Shown one piece after another: positions 6,269 through 12,142 of a stretch of 15,713 nt of DNA. The notes beneath the pieces were generated by a model. The model was not told the DNA's origin, made no database searches, and saw only the letters and a program-made list of their open reading frames with translations. The stretch is taken from NCBI GenBank assembly GCA_025997155.1, contig BNUF01000046.1, positions 1 through 15,713 on the forward strand. The letters run 5' to 3'. Positions within the stretch are counted from its first letter, which is position 1, and each line of letters begins with the position of its first letter. Made by a program: the position numbers and the translations under genes. The stretch is from Clostridia bacterium. GTDB lineage: Bacteria; Bacillota; Clostridia; Lachnospirales; WQUN01.

Positions 6269-8943
6269 TCCTTTCCTCCGATGTACTTCGTCACGGTAGA
6301 TGACGACACGCCAAGAGCTTGCGCTATCTCAGAAGTGTTGTAACCAGAAGCGTTCATCGAAGTAATCTTGTTTATCTTAGCTTGACTAAGCGTTGTCGTA
6401 GCTCTTGGAGTAGCTCTTTGTCTTAGTTTGTCGGTGTCGACGTTCTTGATGATTTGACTAAGTTTATTCTCGCTGATAGCTCCTGACTGAATCGCTTCCC
6501 ATTCTCTGTCGGTGATGTCAATAGGCTGTCTATTAGCTCCCACAGACAGCCTTGCCGCCGTAAGAGCTTGTTGATTGGCTTTCTTAATTTCACTCTTTGT
6601 CATATCGGGATTCTCTTGTTTCTTCGCTGTCATAGAAGCGTTAGCGATGACTTGAGCTTGCCTTTCACGAGGAGCGTTCTTCAGAGAGACGTTCAACTTA
6701 GCTAGTAGGGAGGATGTTTCTTCTTCATAGGCGGTCTTTGCGGACTTTGAGTAGGGTATTCGTCCTGTGTTTACCATTTCTTTACGGGCTTGGTTACCTA
6801 AAGATTTCATCTTGTTGGCGTAATCCGCATAAGCTTCTTCTTGAGGAGTGCCTGATGACAGAGTGTAGGCGTCCTTTGTTTCAAACATTTGAGTGCTTTT
6901 CTGTGTGTGGGTCTGGAGTTTCCCCTTCTTATCGTAATACTGAGGATTCTCGACTGGTTTCCAACTCTGTTCCCCAGTCTCTTTGTCAATTATAGGACTG
7001 CCCCTTCTTTTGACAACCGAAAACTCTGAACTAGCTCTTGAAATTAATGTAGACGCTCCTTTGCTAACCGTGCCGTCCTCTTTGATAGAGGTTTTGTACT
7101 TCTTTTCGAGAGAAGATATGCCGTTGTCAATCGCACTCTGTTTGTAATCGAGTCTATGTTTCCTAGCGTCTATGACCACCATACTATGACGGACAGCTCT
7201 TGCTAATTCGTCTTCGTCAGCACCTTTCAATGTCATGTCTGTGATCAAATTTGAGATTTTGCCCATTTCGGTTTGGGTTTGAGTCTCACCCATTATCTTC
7301 ATACCCTTACGATAGTGATACTCCATTTTAGCGTCGAATCCCTCAAGTCTTTCGAGAGAAGGAGTTGCTGTAATTTTCACCTTACCGCCTGTCGGTATCA
7401 CCATAACGGTGTCGCCGTCGAAGTCCGCACCTGATAATCTCTCTGCGACTTTAGAGTTGATACCAACCGCGTCAAGCGCGTTACCAAGAACCTGTTTAGC
7501 AGAAAGCTGTTTATTATTAACAGTTAATATAGGTATTTCAAAAGTTCCGCCATGAGGATATCTTACAAGTGCCACCTGTTCGCCGTTTTTGTAGTTAGGG
7601 GCGTATACCTCGTTATCTTTCATAGACGGTATCGGTAATATAACTTGATACTTCTGCCTTGGTAAAGCGGCAGCTTGAAGATGTACGGCGGCTGAGTCAC
7701 AGTCATCAGAAAATGATTGCAGCAACGCTTTCTTGACAGTTGGATTGGTGAGTGAACAAATCTCGTCAAACTCTGCCTGTTTATCGACAACCGCCAAGTT
7801 AAGTTGTTTCTTGATTAACGTCGTGTTTTGTTTAGATAGAAACTGCGACGGGAGGTGGTCACTCCACTCGCCCCAATCGCCTTCTTCGGCTCTCTTGTTG
7901 ATTAGCGAGAGGCGGCGGTTTCCTTCTTTATCAATATAATAACTTTGACCGCCCGCTTTAATAAGCGAACCAAACGGGTTGTCCGGGTCATTGGTAATGT
8001 TCTTCAACACGTCTTCCTTCGGCGTACCCTGTTTCTTGTTAGTGTTAAATATAATGTCAGTTCCGTCTGGCAAATCATCAGAATATACTGCCATTCCCTT
8101 GATGTACTTCTTATCATCAACCAAAATACGAACCTGCGCGTAATGAGACTCACCAAGCGATAAGTCATCAACGCCGCGACGAATCTCTATAAGTCCGTCT
8201 TTCTCTGTTCCGCCTTGTTCGGCGTACCGAATATCAATGCGGTTTCCGTTCATACTGCTCGGATATATGAATTTATCAAATGTTTCCCCGTCGTCATGAG
8301 AGAAGTAATCTCTAACAGAGTTAATATCCTCAAAGTTGTAAATATCTTTATGCTCTGTGTCAGGAGGACAGATGACTTTAATATTTGTCTGTTTACCAGG
8401 GTTGGTAACTTGCGGAACGCCGCCGCCATAGACGGGATACCCCTCTCTTTCGAGAATATAAAGAGCCTGATTGAGTTTCTCTCTCGATATACCAAGTTCT
8501 CTTTCAACACCAGTTCCAACGTCAATTATGCCTTTCTCATCAATTTGCTTCTTCAGAAACTCGGCGGTTTTCATAGCTTGATTCATACGGGCTTCGGAAC
8601 TCTCGTTCAGAAGTGACCTGACAGATGAATCGTTAGCAAATCCCATTCTCTCCGCGATTGCGTTTAAACTATAACCTTTTTCGCGCAACTCTCTAGCTTG
8701 TGATACCTGTTCGTTTCTTCTCTCGTCTCCCGCCAATGACTTTTGAACTCTCAACTGAGTTGTCGTAAGCCCCATAGATTTAGCAATATCAGTTTCGCTA
8801 AGTCCTTGCTTTTTCAACTCATTAACTCTGCTTAGGCAATCGCCACTATGTTGATAAGGGTTTTCACCCGAACCCCAAGGGTATCTGCCAGAATGTCTAG
8901 GCGTTCCGTAATGCTGTAAAATATCATTCGCTATCGGATTCAT
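6265..8943 (-). CDS. Single-chain RNA polymerase-like protein (double-psi beta-barrel, YonO/QDE-1-like)
   Basis: 892 residues. Near the middle, LVRYPHGG (459-466) precedes ERLSGADFDGDTVMVIP (501-517), matching the metal-binding DFDGD of the beta' double-psi barrel. It is followed by MGKISNLITD (560-569) and ARAVRHSMVVIDARKH (581-596). That order resembles the single-chain branch, where DGD is followed by G.I.N...D and an HS.aVD..K segment, as in eukaryotic RdRP (QDE-1) and phage YonO. KKYIKGMAVYSDDLPDG (278-294) may be the first barrel with its lysine. HTH-like segments lie at 45-67 and 87-110 and at 864-886 (NTSEIAQALGVSSSTVTKY). Residues 11-26 are HYGTPRHSGRYPWGSG, a peptide I associate with Firmicutes phage proteins. 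The start ATG 8943 follows GGGAG; the gene lies between two nucleases and the packaging module. It probably transcribes phage genes; template and activity are unproven. Confidence 0.8.
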   Translation of the reverse strand: MNPIANDILQHYGTPRHSGRYPWGSGENPYQHSGDCLSRVNELKKQGLSETDIAKSMGLTTTQLRVQKSLAGDERRNEQVSQARELREKGYSLNAIAERMGFANDSSVRSLLNESSEARMNQAMKTAEFLKKQIDEKGIIDVGTGVERELGISREKLNQALYILEREGYPVYGGGVPQVTNPGKQTNIKVICPPDTEHKDIYNFEDINSVRDYFSHDDGETFDKFIYPSSMNGNRIDIRYAEQGGTEKDGLIEIRRGVDDLSLGESHYAQVRILVDDKKYIKGMAVYSDDLPDGTDIIFNTNKKQGTPKEDVLKNITNDPDNPFGSLIKAGGQSYYIDKEGNRRLSLINKRAEEGDWGEWSDHLPSQFLSKQNTTLIKKQLNLAVVDKQAEFDEICSLTNPTVKKALLQSFSDDCDSAAVHLQAAALPRQKYQVILPIPSMKDNEVYAPNYKNGEQVALVRYPHGGTFEIPILTVNNKQLSAKQVLGNALDAVGINSKVAERLSGADFDGDTVMVIPTGGKVKITATPSLERLEGFDAKMEYHYRKGMKIMGETQTQTEMGKISNLITDMTLKGADEDELARAVRHSMVVIDARKHRLDYKQSAIDNGISSLEKKYKTSIKEDGTVSKGASTLISRASSEFSVVKRRGSPIIDKETGEQSWKPVENPQYYDKKGKLQTHTQKSTQMFETKDAYTLSSGTPQEEAYADYANKMKSLGNQARKEMVNTGRIPYSKSAKTAYEEETSSLLAKLNVSLKNAPRERQAQVIANASMTAKKQENPDMTKSEIKKANQQALTAARLSVGANRQPIDITDREWEAIQSGAISENKLSQIIKNVDTDKLRQRATPRATTTLSQAKINKITSMNASGYNTSEIAQALGVSSSTVTKYIGGKE

Positions 8944-8946
8944 AGT

Positions 8947-9504
8947 TTAACTCCCTTGCTCTTTGAGTTTATTGATTACCTTATCAAAGGTGATTATCTT
9001 GTCGATGATTGGAACGATGTCTTCGGCGGTTGCTGTATGTGCCAGAATATCATCGTTTTGATACAGACGCAATTCAATCTCAATGTCTCCGGGTTTTACT
9101 TTATACTCCAAACAAAAAAGAGCGGCGTATATTTCAAGCTGCTCCATGTGGGCGGGTGTTACTCCTGATTTGAAATCGTGAATCCGTAACAAGTTATCTC
9201 GAAAGGAAATCGCGTCAGCAGTTCCGAAACAGTTATCAGAATATAACAGAACCTGTTCGGGTGTCATCTTAAAGCCGATTGCGTCGTTTACATACATGTT
9301 CAAAGTCTTATGCGACTTTTGCAGTTTCTGTCCGAGTCTTATACACTGCGCCGCGAACTCATGAAGTATTGTACCCTTTTGCGCCGCCGTGTACTTAGAA
9401 TATGATTCCGCTAACTTGTTCTCATCATAGTTAATCCAGTGGTATTTGCTTGCTCCGAGAAAGGCGTGCTGCCCCTCAAGGAATGAATGTTTGTTGAAGT
9501 TCAT
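8947..9504 (-). CDS. Cas4/RecB-like PD-(D/E)XK nuclease
   Basis: 185 residues. The motifs of the RecB/Cas4 nuclease fold are in order: GTILHEFAAQ with His 48, FGTADAIS with Asp 97, RIHDFKSG with Asp 110 and Lys 112, and HMEQLEIYAALF with Gln 122 and Tyr 126 (the QxxxY motif). There is no iron-sulphur Cys cluster (Cys residues are scattered), so it is closer to phage PDDEXK_1-type exonucleases than to true Cas4. The likely job is DNA end processing for recombination or replication. The start ATG at 9504 follows AGAGGTG and overlaps the upstream nuclease gene by 29 bases. It is followed 3 bases later by the polymerase-like gene, so these three are one operon. Confidence 0.85.
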   Translation of the reverse strand: MNFNKHSFLEGQHAFLGASKYHWINYDENKLAESYSKYTAAQKGTILHEFAAQCIRLGQKLQKSHKTLNMYVNDAIGFKMTPEQVLLYSDNCFGTADAISFRDNLLRIHDFKSGVTPAHMEQLEIYAALFCLEYKVKPGDIEIELRLYQNDDILAHTATAEDIVPIIDKIITFDKVINKLKEQGS

Positions 9505-9766
9505 TTAACACCTCTTCCTTGTTTTCGGGAAATATAAATCTTGAGAATGACATTTTGTTCATACGGTCTACATAATATTTTTGATTAGGTTGTGTTTTAG
9601 CTTTTGAACTTTTCTTGCATTCGAGCGAAGCCCACTTATTGTTGTAAAGCACAAGTAAGTCGGGAATTCCCTGAATATGATTCGGGTCATTCTTAACAAT
9701 TAAACATTCTGGAAATATCCTCTTCAACTCCTGAATCAGTTTCCCTTGAAATATACTTTCTGACAT
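9476..9766 (-). CDS. VRR-NUC-like nuclease
   Basis: 96 residues starting MSESIFQGKLIQELKRIFPE. Catalytic residues of a small PD-(D/E)XK fold are visible: GIPDLLVLY with Asp 36, and LECKKS with Glu 49 and Lys 51, followed by TQPNQKYYVDRM with Gln 59/62, the helix that follows in VRR-NUC proteins. Stand-alone VRR-NUC proteins of this size are frequent in phages and resolve branched DNA or act with a helicase. The start is ATG at 9766, 6 bases after AAGGAGG; a frame to 9796 has no binding site. Copy 4 of the 25-bp promoter-like motif lies about 80 bases upstream (9848-9872), so it probably heads the operon VRR-NUC, RecB-like nuclease, polymerase-like protein, small acidic protein. Confidence 0.85.
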   Translation of the reverse strand: MSESIFQGKLIQELKRIFPECLIVKNDPNHIQGIPDLLVLYNNKWASLECKKSSKAKTQPNQKYYVDRMNKMSFSRFIFPENKEEVLNELQQTFIP

Positions 9767-9810
9767 TCCGCGCCTCCTTCGATTAATTTTCGGCAAAACG
9801 CAAAAGAGAA

Positions 9811-9831
9811 AGGCAGTGTTTAAATTTCACG
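9811..9831 (-). promoter_or_regulatory. Partial copy of the 25-bp promoter-like motif
   Basis: On the minus strand CGTGAAATTTAAACA matches the left half of the motif, but the right half (CTDTTATG) is missing. It lies just downstream of the full copy at 9848-9872. Confidence 0.3.
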
Positions 9832-9847
9832 TGTTATCCTTCTTCTT

Positions 9848-9872
9848 CATAAAAGGGTATGTTTATTTCGCG
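9848..9872 (-). promoter_or_regulatory. 25-bp promoter-like motif, copy 4
   Basis: On the minus strand this reads CGCGAAATAAACA, TACC, CTTTTATG. It sits between the terminator at 9888-9922 and the nuclease start at 9766, as expected of a promoter for the nuclease/polymerase operon. Confidence 0.55.
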
Positions 9873-9887
9873 TATCGAATTTTAGGC

Positions 9888-9922
9888 AAAAAATAAAAGC
9901 CTTTACCTAATGGTATTGGCTT
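9888..9922 (-). terminator. Intrinsic terminator after the Cys-rich gene
   Basis: On the minus strand AAGCC-aat-ACC-atta-GGT-aaa-GGCTT forms a two-part hairpin followed by TTATTTTTT. It lies 16 bases past the stop codon at 9938. Confidence 0.6.
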
Positions 9923-9937
9923 CCATAAAGACAAATA

Positions 9938-10216
9938 TCAATCGTCAAACATCTTGCAACTGGTCATACATTGCGGATATGGTCCGCCGCAGGCTCTGCA
10001 CCCAAACGGTGTTCCGCCGTCGTATTCGTAGTAATCGTCTTCCGCGACTTCCTCTCCACAGCAAGAACACTTGAACCGCTCCAGCTTCGCGCTGTAATCC
10101 ATTACAACGTCACAACTGTGACATATCAGCAACATCTCGTCTGGGAGTTCGTCGTTATATTCGTCCTCCGCGATGCAAATATCAATCACCGCGTTGTCTT
10201 TCTTCTTTCTGCCCAT
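9938..10216 (-). CDS. Cys-rich zinc-ribbon-like protein
   Basis: 92 residues starting MGRKKKDNAV. After a basic start and an acidic stretch (IAEDEYNDELPDE) come a CHSC pair, a CSCC pair, a C..C pair in GCRACGG and three more Cys at the end (QCMTSC). This is enough for two zinc-binding knuckles. The start is ATG at 10216, 8 bases after AGGAGG; the nearer ATG is only 2 bases from it, and the open frame to 10369 would overlap the preceding gene. Copy 2 of the 25-bp motif (10249-10273) lies just upstream and a terminator follows, so it is a monocistronic unit. A role as DNA-binding or protein-interaction protein is possible, not shown. Confidence 0.75.
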   Translation of the reverse strand: MGRKKKDNAVIDICIAEDEYNDELPDEMLLICHSCDVVMDYSAKLERFKCSCCGEEVAEDDYYEYDGGTPFGCRACGGPYPQCMTSCKMFDD

Positions 10217-10221
10217 AAACA

Positions 10222-10265
10222 TTACCTCCTGTTTAAGTTCTTCTTTTTCATAATAGGAGGTGTAA
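10222..10265 (-). promoter_or_regulatory. Possible hairpin over the ribosome binding site of the Cys-rich gene
   Basis: ACCTCCT inside the promoter-like motif and AGGAGGT of the Shine-Dalgarno are complementary over 7 bases, with about 24 bases between. It is similar to the arrangement before the gene at 155-340. Confidence 0.3.
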
Positions 10266-10273
10266 AATTCACG
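10249..10273 (-). promoter_or_regulatory. 25-bp promoter-like motif, copy 2
   Basis: On the minus strand this reads CGTGAATTTTACA, CCTC, CTATTATG. It lies between the stop codon at 10290 and the start at 10216. Confidence 0.55.
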
Positions 10274-10289
10274 TGTTTGGAGATTTGCG

Positions 10290-11093
10290 TTAAAGCACAC
10301 ACTTTTCGCAAGGTAATAATCCTTTACGCGTTGCGTCGTCAAGAGTTGATGAATAATAATCGCCACCATTACAATGGTTATTATAGTGATATTTTTTACC
10401 TGTTCTGGTTATATAAACAGTTCTAGAATTTTTATAGGTCGGTGGCGTATCGGCAGATTGAGTAACCGACGTATCTGTTCCCTTGGATACAGCAATAACT
10501 TCATCTACAACGATTGGTTTAGATACTTCTTCAGGTTTAGGTACTTCTTCAGGTTTAGGTACTTCTTCAGGTTTAGGTACTTCTTCAGGTTTAGGTACTT
10601 CTTCAGGTTTAGGTACTTCTTCAGGTTTAGGTACTTCTTCGGGTTTAGGTACTTCTTCGGGTTTAGGTACTTCTTCAGGTTTAGGTACTTCTTCAGGTTT
10701 AGGTACTTCTTCGGGTTTAGGTACTTCCTCGGGTTTAGGTATTTCTTCGGGTTTAGGCGTGTTAATTTCGACAGCCAACACTTTTGAATTTTCTTGCTCG
10801 GTAATTGATTTTTCCTTAGTTGATATCATACCTACGAAAAACATTACAGTCAAGAAAAAACTTGCCGCAAAAATATAACTCCTCCTGATAGTCCCGCATT
10901 GAGAACATCTATATCTGTTCCATTGGTGAGGTAGTTTTTCTACTTTTTCGCAAATAGAACAGCGTTGCTCGCATTTACCATCAATCTGTTGGAAATCGTG
11001 TTCTTCATCGCGTACTTTCCCACATTTATTGCATTTGCAGCCATGCCAATCATGTCCTTGCAGTTTACATGAAATTTTAGCGAATATAATCAT
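10290..11093 (-). CDS. Membrane protein with zinc-ribbon N-terminus, PKPEEV repeats and extracellular Cys/His domain
   Basis: 267 residues in four parts. Residues 1-68 hold eight or more Cys with conserved GHDW and HQW, probably zinc ribbons (CKCNKC, CSIC, CSQC). Residues 72-90 (SYIFAASFFLTVMFFVGMI) are one membrane helix. Residues 113-190 are 13 tandem PKPEEV hexamers (the first is PKPEEI), an extended rod suited to spanning the cell wall. Residues 225-267 (TVYITRTGKKYHYNNHC...GLLPCEKC) match a small Cys/His domain found at the ends of many Firmicutes surface proteins (tG.kYH...C....Pc..C). This gives a cytoplasmic zinc domain, a wall-spanning spacer and a surface zinc-binding domain. The start ATG at 11093 follows GGGGTG and it has its own sigma-A-like promoter (11132-11160), so it may be expressed early or from a prophage. 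An envelope function such as exclusion is inference. Confidence 0.8.
   Translation of the reverse strand: MIIFAKISCKLQGHDWHGCKCNKCGKVRDEEHDFQQIDGKCEQRCSICEKVEKLPHQWNRYRCSQCGTIRRSYIFAASFFLTVMFFVGMISTKEKSITEQENSKVLAVEINTPKPEEIPKPEEVPKPEEVPKPEEVPKPEEVPKPEEVPKPEEVPKPEEVPKPEEVPKPEEVPKPEEVPKPEEVPKPEEVSKPIVVDEVIAVSKGTDTSVTQSADTPPTYKNSRTVYITRTGKKYHYNNHCNGGDYYSSTLDDATRKGLLPCEKCVL
10524..10759 (-). repeat. 13 tandem 18-bp repeats encoding PKPEEV
   Basis: The 18-bp unit (plus strand about CTTCTTCAGGTTTAGGTA) repeats 13 times with few silent changes (TCA/TCG) and is wholly inside the coding region. The near-identity at third positions indicates recent expansion, so the copy number is likely to vary between relatives. 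Confidence 0.95.
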
Positions 11094-11131
11094 ACATCAC
11101 CCCTTGTATGTATTTAAAATTATACATGTTC

Positions 11132-11160
11132 AGTATACCATAAGGTTTGACTAAATACAA
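11132..11160 (-). promoter_or_regulatory. Sigma-A-like promoter of the PKPEEV-repeat gene
   Basis: On the minus strand TTGTAT (11155-11160), 17-bp spacer, TATACT (11132-11137), with TGG before the -10 box (extended -10). It is about 38 bases upstream of the start at 11093. Confidence 0.6.
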
Positions 11161-11166
11161 CCATAA

Positions 11167-11195
11167 AATTTGAAAAAGAAAGAGGCTATGCCCCA
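11167..11195 (-). terminator. Weak intrinsic terminator after the 73-residue membrane protein
   Basis: GGGGC-ATA-GCCTC (one G-U pair) followed by TTTCTTTTTC on the minus strand, overlapping the end of the gene at 11186. The stem is only 5 bp, so confidence is limited. Confidence 0.35.
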
Positions 11196-11407
11196 ATCTT
11201 GTTTTTAGCTTGTCGAATACTTTTATTGATGAAATTTTGTACATAAAATACGGGTGTTGATATAACTGTCGCAACCACCATACTAACAACTATAGCGCGT
11301 TCCATACCGTTCTCCGCTATAAACCAACCGTCCTCAGCAAAGGGTAATATAGCTCCGCCGTAATTTTTATACATAGTTACAAACTTTTCTACAACCTCGT
11401 CATACAT
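11186..11407 (-). CDS. Small single-pass membrane protein
   Basis: 73 residues starting MYDEVVEKFVTMYKN. An amphipathic N-terminus is followed by a membrane helix at about 38-57 (AIVVSMVVATVISTPVFYV) and a basic tail (NKSIRQAKNKIGA). The start ATG at 11407 is 8 bases after GAGGAGG. Copy 3 of the 25-bp motif lies 33 bases upstream (11440-11464), and a short hairpin with a T run ends the unit. It is the first gene after the iteron-like region. No family is recognised. Confidence 0.7.
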   Translation of the reverse strand: MYDEVVEKFVTMYKNYGGAILPFAEDGWFIAENGMERAIVVSMVVATVISTPVFYVQNFINKSIRQAKNKIGA

Positions 11408-11439
11408 AATACATTCCTCCTCAAAAATATGTTCTTTTC

Positions 11440-11464
11440 CATAATAGTGCTTGTAAATTTCGCG
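11440..11464 (-). promoter_or_regulatory. 25-bp promoter-like motif, copy 3
   Basis: On the minus strand this reads CGCGAAATTTACA, AGCA, CTATTATG, then an A-rich stretch GAAAAGAAC. It drives or controls the membrane-protein gene at 11186-11407. Confidence 0.55.
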
Positions 11465-11502
11465 AAGTCCTATTTGTAACTAAAAGTACTAAAAATACAG
11501 TG

Positions 11503-11593
11503 AGCCCACTTGCCCACTTTTTTCGACCCTATTTATATATATATTTAAACTTTTTATCACATAATAGTATAATAAAAAGTGGGCAAGTGGGCT
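11503..11593. repeat. Long palindrome with AT-rich centre (part of candidate origin)
   Basis: A perfect 20-bp inverted repeat: AGCCCACTTGCCCACTTTTT at 11503-11522 and its exact complement at 11574-11593. Each arm holds two copies of a GCCCACTT unit. The 51 bp between them are almost purely A/T (TATATATATTTAAAC and similar), as expected of an easily melted region. Confidence 0.75.
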
Positions 11594-11631
11594 TTTGACC
11601 CTACAACCCCCGTAAATGCTGAATTCTTCAC

Positions 11632-11751
11632 GCCCACTTTTGCTTTTAAAAGTGGGCAAAAACCCAGAAAAAGTGGGCAGAAATCGAAAATATCGTCCGT
11701 ACACTCGTTAAAATTTTAACCCAAAACAGCAAATTGAAAATAAAAGTGGGC
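11632..11751. repeat. AAAAGTGGGC iteron-like array
   Basis: Exact copies at 11632-11641 (reverse), 11648-11657, 11669-11678 and 11742-11751, in addition to those in the palindrome. A related TTTTGCCCA half-site follows at 11752-11760. The first two form an inverted pair with a 6-bp spacer. The gene-free region 11408-11763 is therefore filled by a promoter-like motif, the palindrome and this array; I see no coding sequence in it. Confidence 0.7.
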
Positions 11752-11763
11752 TTTTGCCCAAGT

Positions 11764-11946
11764 TTAGCCCAAAAATTTTAACTCTTTTCGGTCATAATCA
11801 TATGTCATTTTTGTTCCGTCCGTCATAAAAATTCTAATCTCAAGGAATCCGTTCGGCTCATAATGAATTGCTTTTTTGGAATAATTCGGACAGTTTTTAC
11901 GAAATTCTTTGTAAATATTAGCCCAAGTTATCGTACTCGGTCTCAA
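11764..11946 (-). CDS. Small phage protein with TTG start, unknown function
   Basis: 60 residues. The TTG at 11946 (aligned with the initiator Met of the translation MRPSTITWANIYKEF) lies 5 bases after GAGGTG and 12 bases past the stop of the preceding gene. The sequence has an N-terminal helix (WANIYKEFRKNCPNYSKKAIHYEP) and a beta-rich C-terminus (FLEIRIFMTDGTKMTYDYDRKELKFL), a type I recall as a small phage hypothetical protein. Its leader GGTGATATTTT is the same as that before the non-ATG starts at 947 and 1268. The iteron-like array begins at its stop codon. Confidence 0.7.
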   Translation of the reverse strand: MRPSTITWANIYKEFRKNCPNYSKKAIHYEPNGFLEIRIFMTDGTKMTYDYDRKELKFLG

Positions 11947-11958
11947 AATATCACCTCG

Positions 11959-12108
11959 TTAACTAATCCAATTCTTCTTTGAAATTAGCATTGTAACACC
12001 AAGAAGTAATGCAAATATGAAGAACGTGCAGTCTCCCTCAATGAATACGGACGCTATACCAAGAAGAATGAGCATAACAGCGTAAAGTTTAGTTCTTACC
12101 AATTCCAT
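11959..12108 (-). CDS. 49-residue protein with two membrane helices
   Basis: A short frame: MELVRTKLYAVMLILLGIAS, then VFIEGDCTFFIFALLLGV, then TMLISKKNWIS. Two hydrophobic segments (about 8-23 and 29-42) are separated by EGDC, a hairpin-like membrane protein with a basic tail. The ATG at 12108 follows AAAGAGTG. Its stop is 12 bases before the TTG of the next gene, whose ribosome binding site lies in the gap, so they are probably co-transcribed. The size and topology would suit a tiny holin-like or exclusion protein, but its place among replication genes argues against lysis; function unknown. Confidence 0.6.
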   Translation of the reverse strand: MELVRTKLYAVMLILLGIASVFIEGDCTFFIFALLLGVTMLISKKNWIS

Positions 12109-12142
12109 TTATTTCACTCTTTCTATACTACAACCACATATG

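Noticed and set aside
8215..8616. 133-residue plus-strand frame inside the polymerase-like gene
   Set aside because: There is no ribosome binding site or recognisable domain; it is a shadow of the 892-residue coding region.
6265..8943. Fragment of the host rpoC gene captured by the phage
   Set aside because: Only the DFDGD motif is shared; the flanking motifs and length fit the single-chain branch, and the neighbours are phage genes.
10524..10759. CRISPR-like array of short repeats
   Set aside because: The 18-bp units are contiguous with no spacers and encode PKPEEV in frame.
10374..10878. Two long open frames on the plus strand with Phe/Tyr- or Gly/Leu-rich repeats
   Set aside because: They are the antisense reading of the 18-bp PKPEEV-coding repeats; the minus-strand gene has domains, a promoter and a ribosome binding site, these do not.
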